From Eutreptiella sp. 'Long Island Sound 2002' (lineage: Eukaryota > Euglenozoa > Euglenophyceae > Eutreptiales > Eutreptiaceae), in the NCBI GenBank assembly GCA_964036045.1, contig OZ038381.1, positions 147,817,596 through 147,881,595 on the forward strand: a stretch of DNA of 64,000 bases. The letters run 5' to 3'. The number at the start of each line of letters is the position of its first letter. Position 1 is the stretch's first letter. Below are positions 43,469-54,462 of this stretch, in pieces. The notes under the pieces were generated by a model. It was not told the origin of the DNA. It saw only the letters and a program-made list of their open reading frames with translations, and searched no databases. A program made the position numbers and the translations under genes.

Positions 43469-44987
43469 ATGGATACAGCGGAGGAAATGGACGTGGCAGC
43501 CGTGGGAGTCCGTGGGGGACGCCGATGGGAACCTCGGTTGAACTCGCGGCCGGCGTTCATGGTCTCTAAGGCCGCGGATGCCGCCGTGTGGGAAGACCTG
43601 AAGGACATCAAGCCCCCCACGTACGATGGCAACTCCCTCAACCTCGACCGCTTCTTGGAGAAGCTGGAAGATTGGGGGATGACCGTCACTGAAGACATGG
43701 ATCCCGCAGAGGCGGAGAAATATGTCTTCAAACGGTTCAGGTGGCGCCTGCCGGAGGTGCTCCAAGAGCTATACTTCGTGGCCACCAAGGGGGGGAAAAT
43801 CAAGACCCTCAAGGAGCCAAGAAGTGGCTCAACAAGGGGGAGCGGGTGGACGCTCCGCAGGTGGCTGCAGAGCGGTGGAAGGCCATCAAACTTCAGCATG
43901 ATGGTCGGGAGATCCACCTACGAGATTGGCGGGACTTCCAGGGGCAATACACCCTCTTCCGCCGCAACGTGGAGGACTGGAATGAAGGTGACGAGCAAGC
44001 CCGCCTGCTCTCCATGCTGCCGGAGGCATGGATCAAGAAAGTCACCAAGGAGGAATAAGGAACGTGGTGGCTTGGACAAGGAAGAACGTGACCCGGGATG
44101 TCAAGCGGCACTCCTTGCGGAACGCCCTCCTCATCACCGTCACGGGCGATCGCGAGAAGACCGCGATGTGGCGCCTTGATGAGTGTGATGTGGGCGGTCA
44201 GACCATCTGTCTGCAGGCCATCCCGGCGCGGATGAGCTGCGACGAGGTCCTGGTGTGGGTCAGAGAGGAAGTACTCAAAGAGTACCGGAACCTCCACCAC
44301 ACCCGCGGGTTGAGGCCCGGTGACCGTGACGTCAACTACGTTGGTGAGGGGTCTGGCGGGGAAGCTACCATGGACCCAGCTGGAGCTGATGGCAATGAGA
44401 CTCTCGACAACGACGACGACGACGATGAGCCCGCTGGGACGGCCGTTTGTGCTTTCGTGGCCAACAACCTGAACACGGGGAGCAACCGGGGAAGCTGGAA
44501 GCCCCTGCAGAAGGGTTGGAAGAGGAAGGAGAAGAAGGAGCCCCGCCGCGTGGGCGACCCTCCATTGTCCTTTGGACAGTTCATACGAGCTCACCCCCAG
44601 GGCTGTTTTGTCTGTTATGGGAGGAACAAAGGATTCAACCATGACCACCGGACATGTCCCGTCCACAAGGCCCACACAGAGGCTTACAAGAAGGTGCACG
44701 TGTCGAAAAAAGCGTGCACCCGCGGGTATCCGGGAGACCAAGGTGGAGGTTACCAAGGACGAGCTGTCCAAGCTGATGTCGGTGGGGACCGAGTTGACGA
44801 AGGAGATCCAGGAGATCAAGAGGTCTTGGGTCCCAAGGTCAGACGACAAGAACAAGGACAAAGGACAAGAAGGGTAAGAAAGGGGGAGAGAAGAAGAGTG
44901 TCAACGAGGTTGATGCAGAGGAGAGTACCCCTACTACCACAAGCGACGCCCCGTAGCGGAGCCCCTGCATCCAAGGGCCCCAGCTAA
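43469..44987 (+). pseudogene. gag: Element 2 Gag C-terminal part, frameshifted
   Basis: It is homologous to the second half of element 1 Gag, in at least three frames. YDGNSLNLDRFLEKLEDWGM (about 43.62 kb) matches the YDGNPSNLDDF stretch of element 1. After a shift near 43,810, RNVEDWNEGDEQARLLSMLP appears, and after another near 44,050, ALLITVTGDREKTAMWRLDE. The zinc knuckle CFVCYGRNKGFNHDHRTC at about 44604-44660 has the same expanded C-x2-C-x8-H-x4-C spacing as element 1. A further shift near 44,720 leads to a Lys-rich tail (VEVTKDELSKLMSVGTELTK). It is the RNA-binding, particle-forming protein in origin, now non-functional. Confidence 0.7.
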
Positions 44988-45319
44988 GGCGGTCGCAGGA
45001 TGGTGTTGCGGGAAGCGCCACACCATCCCATTTGGGAGACAATGAGCACAAAGGGATTGCCGGGGGCGGAACGCCCGGTCCGGCGCCCAAGTCGAAAGAC
45101 AGTCGCAGTGGCAGGATGGGGGCAAGTGAAGGCACGAACCCTTGCACCCGTCCATCCTTCGCGACCAAGAACGTGTTTGATGTGCTTCAAGATCTTTCCG
45201 AGAGTATCGGATGATCACCCGGACAGCAGCTGGATGCTGCAGATGGGCAGACTGAGCCCATTGTCCACGACCTGCACCAGTCGCTTATTGAGCTTCTGGA
45301 ACAGCCAGAGATCCTGAGC

Positions 45320-46645
45320 TTGCACGCCGCGCGCCGTGTTGGGCGTGAGCAGCAGTTGCACCTTAAGGTCCGTGCCCTATGCGGGGAAGTGGAGAAGGTC
45401 TTCAACGTGTTGGTCGACACGGGAGCTCAGGTCAGCCTGGTCAAGGCTGGCCTACTTCCGCCAGAGTGCTTGACCGACAGTCGGAGGCCTGTCAGGCTGA
45501 AGGTGGCGAACCGCCAGTACATGGGGGGAGGCATGGGAGAAGCGGCCATTGGGCTGCAGTTCGTAATCCACCGTGAGCTGAGCCGCCCGGAACTCGGCAA
45601 GGAAATCCTCCTGCAAGGTCGCTTCTACGAGGCCCAGATGGACTGGGATATCATCGTTGGGTACGACTTCATGATGGAGACGGACTCCGGCGTTCTCCCG
45701 GCCCAGGCCTCCATGACCCTGTACCAGGACGACCAGCTCTCGTGGCTTTCGTCACCTGAGCACCATGTGGAGTGCCAATGGATCCACCCAGAACGCAATC
45801 AGCTCGAGGTAGCCGCGCTGGGGACGGAGCCAGCTGGGCCAGCAAACCAGGAGTACGGTGTTATGCCGGAGGTGGCGAGCCGAGTGGTTGCGGACCTGGG
45901 AGCTTCGGATCCGGCCCTGGATGCGTTCTCTTCAGGAACCTCCGCCCATCTTCGGGTTTGTGAGAAGTACTGGAGCGCCCAGGACTCGGCGTCGAAGAAG
46001 CACTGCGGTCCGCATCAGGGTTTGATTTGGATCCGCTCCAAAGCAGTGCTGGTTGTACCTTTGGGATGCACCGAGGAGGAAAGCACCCGAGATTGGGTGG
46101 CCTCACTGACCAACATGGCCTTAAACAAGGTCTCCCTACCGGCTGGAGAGATTGTCTACCAGGACGCTAAGAGACAGCCCATGCCACCTCGGAGATGGCC
46201 AACGGAATTCCACTGTGTGGATGGGGGCCTTGAGCAGGCCGACACCACGGATTTCGTGTGTTTCAACCGCATCGTAGCGGAGCTCTGGCGGCAATGCTTT
46301 GCGGTTTCCCCTGTTGACATTGGAGAATCGGAGAACCTTCTCACTGAAGAGGAGCTGGACCTGGTTCAGGGGTATATGGATCAGCCCTTTCACAACTGGG
46401 GAAGCCAGCGTGAGGGCAAGGGCCAGGACAAAGCCTGGTGGGAAGTGGACTCCATCGTCTCTGGTTCCTATGATGGGGATACCTTCGTAAGGAGGGTGCT
46501 GGACCACATGTCCAGCCAGGACGAGCCAATCGGCGGGAACCCACCCACCTACGGTGACTTGTTCCGAGGCAAGACCAGAGATGGCCCTGGGGCCACCTGG
46601 GGAGACCGCCTGAGCCGAAACCATGCGGTGGTACCCCGCAAGTAA
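45320..46645 (+). pseudogene. pol: Element 2 Pol: protease and spacer domain
   Basis: An open frame ending at a TAA (46643-46645), without a plausible ATG. The protease has NVLVDTGAQVSLVKAG and DWDIIVGYDFMMET, matching element 1 closely. The spacer module at about 45917-46145 (LDAFSSGTSAHLRVCEKYW, SKAVLVVPLGCTEEES) is collinear with element 1 but shorter in the middle, an apparent deletion. A second conserved stretch follows before RT (EELDLVQGYMD, SGSYDGDTFVRRVLDHM, compare EEFVARVMDHI in element 1). RT continues in another frame after about 46,645. Confidence 0.75.
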
Positions 46646-46650
46646 GCTCA

Positions 46651-48405
46651 GTGGTTCAGGTGCCCGGAATAACCAAGGCGGAGTGCGATGAGTGCCCCAA
46701 GATCCAGGCATTGAGGGCAAGGCTGAAGCAGAAGTATGGTGATACCTTCTTCAGCGGAAAGCCTGTATTTCCCCCACTGGTGCGTGGACCGTATGGTGAG
46801 GCCAAGATACGGCTGAATCCGGACCTCCGTGTGTACCGACAACGGGAGTTCGCCCCGAGGGGCGAGAGGAAGGAGGCCATGGAGAAGATCATCCGTGAGT
46901 TCATCGGGAGGGGCAGGCTTGAGCCGTGCCACTCCGAATGGGCCTCTCCTTGCTTCGTCGTACCCAAGAAGGTGGCCGGAGAGTGGCGGCTCGTGGTCGA
47001 CTACCGCGGCCTAAACGCCCAAACGCAGCATGACAGCTATACGCTGCCCCTCATTGAGGACATGCTGCAAAAGCAACACCGGCGGAGGATCTTCACGGTG
47101 ATTGACCTGAAACATGGTTATCATGAGATGCCTCTCGGCGAGGAGTCCCGCGCCTGCACAGCAATGAGCACCCCACTTGGACCCCTCCAGTGGAAGGAGA
47201 TGCCCATGGGCGTTACCAACGGCAATGCGGCTTTTCAGCAGATGCTGGAGCACCTGCTTGAGCCGGTGCGCGACTGTGCGGACCCCTTTGTGGACAACGT
47301 GATCATCGCGTCCGGGGACCCCAGTATGAGCTATGATGAGCTCCTGGAGGCACATGAAAGGGACGTCACCAGAGTGCTGGACCTCCCGGCTCGGCACAAG
47401 CTCAGGGGCAGCAGGGACAAGGCCACCATTGCGGTAAGCGAGGTGGTCTTTGCTGGCCATGTAGTTGGGAACGGGCAGCAGAAGCCCATACCTGGCAAGG
47501 TGGCTGCCATTGAGCACTGGGAGAAGCCCAAGACGATCTCTGAGCTACGGGCGTACTTGGGGTTCTGCAACTACTACTCGGCCGAGGATGCAGCCCCCAT
47601 GACGACCATGCTCAAGGGCAACCGAGAGAAGACTAAGAAGGGGTCCAAGAAGGCTCTGGTCTGGAATGAGGAGTCAAACCGTGCCTTTGAGGGGATGAAG
47701 CAGGTGCTGCTATCCGCAGTGGGTCTGCACCTCGTGGATCCTGACCGAGGGTTTGTCCTGTGCATTGATGCTTCGGACTACGCCGTAGGCGCTGTGTTGG
47801 AGCAGGTGCTTGACGATGGGAGGCACGTGCCCGTGGCCATCTGCAGCCGAGTCCTGACGGAAGGCCAGAGACGGACCTGGACGCCCCGAGAAGAGGAGGC
47901 GTATGCCATCGTCATGGCTCTCAGGAAATGGGTCACCGTCTGCACCGACCATCAGAGTCTGCAGTCGTGGCACAAAGAGCACGTGGACACCCCCTCTGGT
48001 CCCGCCTCCCGACGGGCAAGATGGCATGAGACCTTGGCCAAGTTCGACCTCACAGTTGTGTATGTTCCCGGCAAGGACAACACCGTGGCGGACTGTCTCA
48101 GTAGGTGGGCCTACCCCGCCAGCAAGGGTATGACGGATGTCTCCGCCCATGGCGATGAGGCTGAGACCGCTGCGGTCAAAATGATCATAGAAATGGAGCG
48201 CCTGATGGAGGAGGAATGTGTTAAATGCTTCGTAGTCATGGCTGCGCATGCCCCCCTCGGAAGGAGGATAGGCAGAGCAGTCAGAGTACTCGCCCCTGAG
48301 GGAGCCGAGTCCGACATGCACCTGTTCCTGGAATCGTGCCTCCGGGACGACTGGACCGGAACTACGCCAAGTCTGAGGCCTTTGCGGCCGAGTATAGGGC
48401 TGTGA
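46651..48405 (+). pseudogene. pol: Element 2 Pol: reverse transcriptase and RNase H, FVDN
   Basis: RT blocks are complete (WRLVVDYRGLNAQTQHDSYT, FTVIDLKHGYHEMPL, WKEMPMGVTNGNAAFQQML), but the catalytic box reads FVDN (47287-47298): the second metal-binding Asp of the YxDD/FVDD motif is Asn, which should abolish polymerase activity. RNase H keeps CIDASDYAVGAVLEQ, EEEAYAIV and VCTDHQSLQSWHKEH. Relative to element 1 it lacks several residues after NYYS and about eight after RKW. It overlaps the integrase frame near 48.34-48.40 kb, where sense passes to the next frame. Confidence 0.85.
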
Positions 48406-49847
48406 CCGACCCTGATGATGGGCAGAAGTGGCCAAAGGGGCTGACCGAAGAGGATGGCAAGCTTTACCGGAATGGTAAGCTGCTGGTCCCGGAGTCCCAA
48501 GTGCTCGGGCTGTGTGAGGCTTGGCACCACCACATGATGCACCCAGGGGTCAGGAAGCAAGCGCTGGATATGCAGCGCCGGTTTGGGATCGACCCGATCG
48601 GTCTCTACAACGCCATCAAGAAGGTCAGGAAGAGTTGCTCGGTCTGTCAGGCCTGCAATCCAGATAACCGGAACGTCACGGGGGAAGCCCAATGGACTCC
48701 GGTACCGGACCAGCCCTTGGAGAGCGTGGCCATGGACGTCTTCTCCATGCCTGAAGTCCGCATTGGCAAGGAGACCTTTGACTGTGTGGTCCTGTGTGTG
48801 GACCGCCACAGCGGCTACGTAGTGGCCGTTCCAGCACCCAAAAAGGGGTTGCTAGCCAAGGGGGTGGCAGTCATGATGATCTGTCATTGGCTGACCGTCT
48901 TTGGCATCCCCCGTACCATTTGCAGTGACCGAGGACCCCAGTTTACTGGTGGCTGGTTCAAGGCCATGTGTTCCCTCATGGGGATACGTCATGCCAAGAG
49001 CGTCGCCTACCTCAGCCGGTCCAACTGCCGGGCTGAAGTGACTGGAAGGCAGCTTTTCGAGAAGCTGCGCAAGATTCACCTCGCGAACCCACGTCGAAAC
49101 TGGTTTCAGGAGATGTGGCCTGCCCTAAAGGCCCATCATGACACCCCCACTCCGGGTGGGTTGTCCCCTCACCAGATTTTGTTCGGCAGGGACCCCCTGG
49201 GTTGTGGGCTTCCCTTGTCGGGTGATGGTATGGCCATGGACGCCAAGGAATTCTTTCCGCGGCAGGAGGCAATGGCGCGGGACATCCGCCAGCAGCTCGA
49301 GAAGGAGCATGCTGTGCGTCAGAAGTCCGCCCCGAGCTCAACGGCGCAAACGTTCAGGGAGGGAGACCCGGTGTGGGTGATCAGACCACGCCCCATGGGC
49401 ACCCACCGCACCAAAACCTGGTTCACAACCGGAGAGGTGGTCCGCAGGATTGGTGAGGACACCTACCCCATCAAGGTGGGTCACGAACAGTTCTGGGAGC
49501 GCCACGAGAGTCAACTCCGTGTGCGGGAACCCGACCTCCATGGCCAACATGTGTCCCTGGACTACACCGCACATGAGGCTGATTCGGATGACGACTACGC
49601 TGAGCAGGACGACTATACCGTCGAGAAGATCCTGGCACAGCGCCCGAACGCCTTGGCACCCGGAGGCCTGGAGTTCAAGGTTCGTTGGCGAGGCTATGGG
49701 CCGTCCCACGACACCTGGGAACCTGTCTCCTCGTTCGTGCCGCGGATTAACACTCCCTTCATGGACTACATCCGCAAGCACAAGACAAAGCTCCATGTCT
49801 CGGACTTGGCAGCACTCGGCCGGGCGATTGCAGCCAGAGGCGCCTGA
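48336..49847 (+). pseudogene. pol: Element 2 Pol: integrase and chromodomain
   Basis: An open frame to a TGA at 49845-49847. The N-terminal zinc region includes WHHHMMHPGVRKQALDMQRR and SCSVCQAC. The DDE core has MDVFSMPEVRIG (first Asp), ICSDRGPQFTGGW (second Asp) and the Glu in SNCRAEV at exactly 35 residues. The C-terminus has a chromodomain (about 49.6-49.78 kb: VEKILAQRP, FKVRWRGYG, DTWEPVSSFVPR). This 3' third of Pol is the best-preserved part of element 2 and has no internal stop. Its catalytic residues are intact although the element as a whole is dead. Confidence 0.85.
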
Positions 49848-51282
49848 TCACCGCCCTGGGCTCTCCCCTGTGGGCATCGCTGGACTTTCCAGTGTGAATT
49901 CAGAATCCACGCTCCATGACATTGCAAAGCATATCATTGCAGTTCGGAGGAGCGCGGCAAACATTGTCCGTAAGCATTTTCCTGCTGACATTCCCCTGAC
50001 GGGCGCGGGCATGCTTGGACGGCCATACCCCCCCTGCTGAATTCGTTGGAAACCTGGGCGGATGGCCCCCCTTCATTATCCCAGATTGAGGCCTTACAGC
50101 CCATACGACGTTGCGCAACAGATGCCGCTGTCATCGGCATTGCAATTTTTCGGTGTGTGGTCTGGTCCCATGGCACTTGCGGGATCCAGACCGGTCTATG
50201 TGTGTCTGCAGACTATATATGGCCTGAACTCAGGCGCTTTTCTGTCCACCCTCCTGCATATGCCTTACCCTGACCGGGGCGTGGTTTGGCACTCTGTCCA
50301 GAGTGTGTTTACACGCCTATTTACCCGTTTATTGCTTATTCTTCTGTTCTCCAGGATATGTGCATCTGTATGTTGGGTGTTATTGGCCCATCCCTGAAGT
50401 ATGGACCCTTTTGCCCCAGAGGGGACACGAATTGAGATACGAAGGCGCCCTGAGTCGCCGTGTACATGCTCCTACATAAGGTCCAGCCTGGACCAGTACC
50501 TAAGTACAGATTGTCATGTTCCAGTGCCCGTGATACCGTGTGCCCTAGTGGCTGTGTGTGCTGAGATCCTGATGGCGCCAGGCGGGAAGCCCCGTTGCCT
50601 GACTACACTCCCAGCGGTCCGCCACTGTCAGTCCCAGTGTGAGCCTACCGACTCGCAGACGCACTTGTGGTTAGAGGAGTCGACGCCTCCGCCCAGACTG
50701 CATGGGGACTCCCCCATGCATGGCCTTCGTGGTAATGGGGCGAGGGGAAAGACGGCCTTGATGCCCGATCCCTTATTGAGGAGCTCGTGCGGCTTTACTG
50801 CTCTGGACTCGCGTTGTGGATATGGACATGGTGCGCCCATAGGAAGACCCGTGGGGACTCTCCCCCAGCCTGCGGCCTCGGGAAGCCTGGGGTAGCCTGA
50901 TGGATCTCTGTGGTCGCTTTCGACCCGTGGGACCACCTCGGTCGTTGTGTGGCGCCTATGTTGGCCGTATGTGCCACTACCACTGTGGTGGTGACCATTG
51001 CAGCTGGCACTCGGTGCGCCTGGTACAGGTTAACAAGTCCTTTGGATGCCGAACAATCGCCGCCATGACCCGAGATTTGATACTCAATACCATACCTGCA
51101 GTTACAGGAACCTACAGCATCATACCTGTCTTACCATGGGATTGTAATGGGCAACCTAACCAACAAATTGGCCTGAAGTGAGGATGTGACACGCCCCCCC
51201 CCCTTCAGGGAATGGTCCTGGGTACCCGCTGCCATGCTTGGGTGTTATCGAGCCCCCCGGGGGTTTGCTCTAAGGAGGGGGG
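49848..51282 (+). other. Element 2 3' untranslated region and polypurine tract
   Basis: About 1.4 kb without a recognisable gene between the Pol stop and the 3' LTR, long for a Ty3 element. An ORF at 50401-50895 has no recognisable motif. The end (51270-51282, CTAAGGAGGGGGG) is a polypurine tract abutting the TGAAGCGG start of the LTR, as in element 1. Confidence 0.6.
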
Positions 51283-54200
51283 TGAAGCGGTACCCAGAAC
51301 CTATGGCCCATGACCCAGAGGCCTGTGAGCCGCCACACCCGTGCGGAAGCCGTTGACACCGGCTGTCAGCGGGATATCCCTGTTCTCTAATCCTCGAGAT
51401 CTGGAACCCGATCCCTAGCCATTAAATCGATGTAGAATTACCATAATTTTACTGTCTTGGTCGATTTTCGGTAAGAAATCGGTGAAATACCCGATTTCTA
51501 CCGCGATTTCTAATTGCCGTGAAATCGCCGCCTGTTGTCGCCTGTTCGCGGGCTTTCGTTGTATCTCTGTGGCGAGTTTTGTGATGGACTTTTCTCGGGT
51601 ACCTTTGAGGTTCTAAAGGAACTTAAATGCTGGATCTAGAGGGTTTCCCTTGTACTTTCATCTGGTGTGTTCACAAGAATTTTTCGCCGTTGCGTCTCAG
51701 AGAAAATCAGCGCGCAAGCTTTTCCGTCGATCGCTCGAACTCATGGTTCTCAGGGACCATGAGTTCGGATGGAACCCCACATTCCCCCCCTATGCCTTTC
51801 ATTCATGCCCCTTTCACGTGGGCATATCACTTTGCATGGGGAAGAGGGCAATAGGGATGTTTCAGGCAGCCTATGGGTTTCGCAAACCCAAGTTGTTTGC
51901 GTGCGCAAACGCTAACTTTGTAGCCTTGTGAGCATGCACGTTAATAACCGAACACAATTCTCACAAGACCAAAGGCCCTAGGCCATTTTCGTTACTCCAC
52001 GCAATTCAATGCGTACCGAAACTCATTTTTTTGAAAAAGGGAAATTTTTGGTCAAAAATTAGGCCAAAATGGCTAATCCTCTGAGGCTCATACTCGAAGC
52101 CTATGGGAATTGACCCTTGAACCAAAGCAGTATGTAAAGTAGAGACCACGAATGACATTGTGGATGGCTTGGTTGATTTTTGTAACGTTGTCTTCTATTT
52201 CATATAATGTCGCCTTGTGAGCACGCGTGCCAAACTGCCTCTTTGCACACGCGCTCATATGCAAACACTAATGACATAAGTGGGCGGGGACAATCTAACC
52301 ATAGTGTGCATATTTGAGGGCACCTACTATGGGCCTGCTCCAAAAATGTTTACTCATATTTTTGTTCCTCAATGACTCAAAGATATGTACATACCAATAT
52401 CGCCGATATATGCACTTTTTCCCATAAATAGTGTGCTTCAAGGATTGGGGTGTTAAGAATGCTTGCATTATGCTTTGAACCCCAACCCTTATTGCAAAGG
52501 GGAAGCAAAGCTTCGGTTCGCATCCATGCAAAGGCCCGAGGCTCACTTCTCTTGTGATACGGAGATACGATTTTTCGGATGACCACTTTTGGCTGAATTT
52601 TGGCCGTTTTGCCCAGAATGGCCACAAACCCCGTCTCCCCCTTAATGCTCGGCCTGAGGTTGCGTGCGCGACTTGACCAAGGGTAAGGGCGATTCGGAGA
52701 GGGCACATAAACCCGCATCGAATGGGGTGTTTCCCCATGTGGCCTCTCCCCTTGAAGGAAGAGTTGTGAGTCACCCAATTTGGGGTATGTTGCCATTCTG
52801 CCCCATTTGTGTGTCACTTTCCCTCCAAGGGGGAAAATAGCTAAAGGCGACTATGAGGGTTGGCAAGTGGCATATATTGGGATCTAAGTCCCATGCATGC
52901 ATAGCATCTTTGGTTGGATAGATCCTTGCCGCGGCCATGGAGATATGGAATCACGAGTGCGGGCCATTTTGGCCAAATTTCGCTGTTTTTGCCATTGTAT
53001 GCCATATTAGAACTGCCATATCTCCATGGGGCAGGGGATCTAGCCAGGAACAAAGTGCATTTATTGTAGCATATCACCAAGGGTTGAACACTATTGACTT
53101 TCGTGTCTGCTGCTCAGGCCCATGCGAAGTTATTCAACTTTTGCTGCGATTCATGATCCCCCCCTTTGAACCGCATGCTGCTTTCTGCCCCATCCGTGTG
53201 GTCATCCCCACGGTGAACAGTAAGCAGCCAGTGTGACAGCAAGCCAAATCCCAAGGCATGGGACCAAAGCAGATATCAAGGATCGTGAGTCAAGGCTTGG
53301 CGCGACGAGATCGCCAAGGTATCCTACCCTGGACGGTCGCCCGAGACGGCCGATTTTGCCATTTTGGCAGTTGGGGACCCAGTTTGGACTGGCACCACGC
53401 CGAGTGGCATAGAGAGCTGTGAGTGCCAAGTGCATGGGAGTCTCCATTGGACTCCCGGTAGATTGCATGTGGAACAGCGGGTCCGATTTCCAAGCCGGCG
53501 TGGAGATATAACATTGGGGATACCTTCAATTTTGGCTCACTTTGGGTAACCAAAATGACCCCCTTTTGGGACCCCAATTTCACCCCCCCGTGTGGTCAAT
53601 TTGCGGCCCCATATATCTTTGCCCATGATCAGCCCAGACCTAACTCAACATCGTGCACTTAGACATAGGTCCCAAGTCCTGCCTCCCATCCTGTGAGCTA
53701 TTGGCCTTGCCCTGGTCGAGCGATGCACTCGTTGGAATGACTCCAATTTTGATGATTTCGGCATCATGACCCCACATGGCGAAGCCGTGGCGCCCTGATG
53801 CTGGGGACTCAGAGGGAGTCAGGTTGGGTGAGGGCTCCAGTGAGTTCGTACTTGAAGGATAAAGGGTCAGTTGCCTCGTCTGTACCTCTGGCTGGTCCGT
53901 ACAAGGGGTCAAGTTTCGAGTTTTTCGAGCTAATATCAGTTTGGGCTGAAACAGCCCATTTTCAGCTACCAACTCCTAGGGGATAATGGCGGGGCTCTAT
54001 CTCTGACCTTCAGGGGGGTTGGGACCTGCCATTAAGGGAGCATGCGGGGCTACTGTCGGTATGTCTGGGGGCCACTTGGTTCTCAGGAACTCGTCTGTGG
54101 CTGGGCGGGACGTTCTCCCCTGTTGGCAGGGTTTCAGGGTCCGGACTGAGCAGGGCATGGGTTGTGTTTGAGCCCCCGCCCCTGCCAGCCACTGGGAGGG

Positions 54201-54462
54201 TCAGACCTGGGATGGGGATATAGGTTGGGACTAAGTGTTTATTGTCCTGTGATGCCCTTACCTCAGTGCAGTCTTAGCCCCATATGTACATATCCTGATA
54301 TGTTGCTGTACATACTTTTGTTCTCTTGTTTCAGAGTGGCAAGGATCCTGAAACGCTTTGTCACATGACAAGAGCATGAGGATGCCCCTGTGAGCGCAGT
54401 GCTTTGCCTGCCTGCTTGCTTGTGCGTGTCCGCCGCAGCGTTCCGTGGCCAGGGCCCCCCAC
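51283..54462 (+). repeat. 3' LTR of element 2
   Basis: It is collinear with the 5' LTR at 37108-40326 but lacks the last ~30 bases, replaced by the start of the inverted copy. The hairpin seen in the 5' LTR is a perfect 12-bp stem here (51736-51747 with 51756-51767, 8-base loop). Confidence 0.85.
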
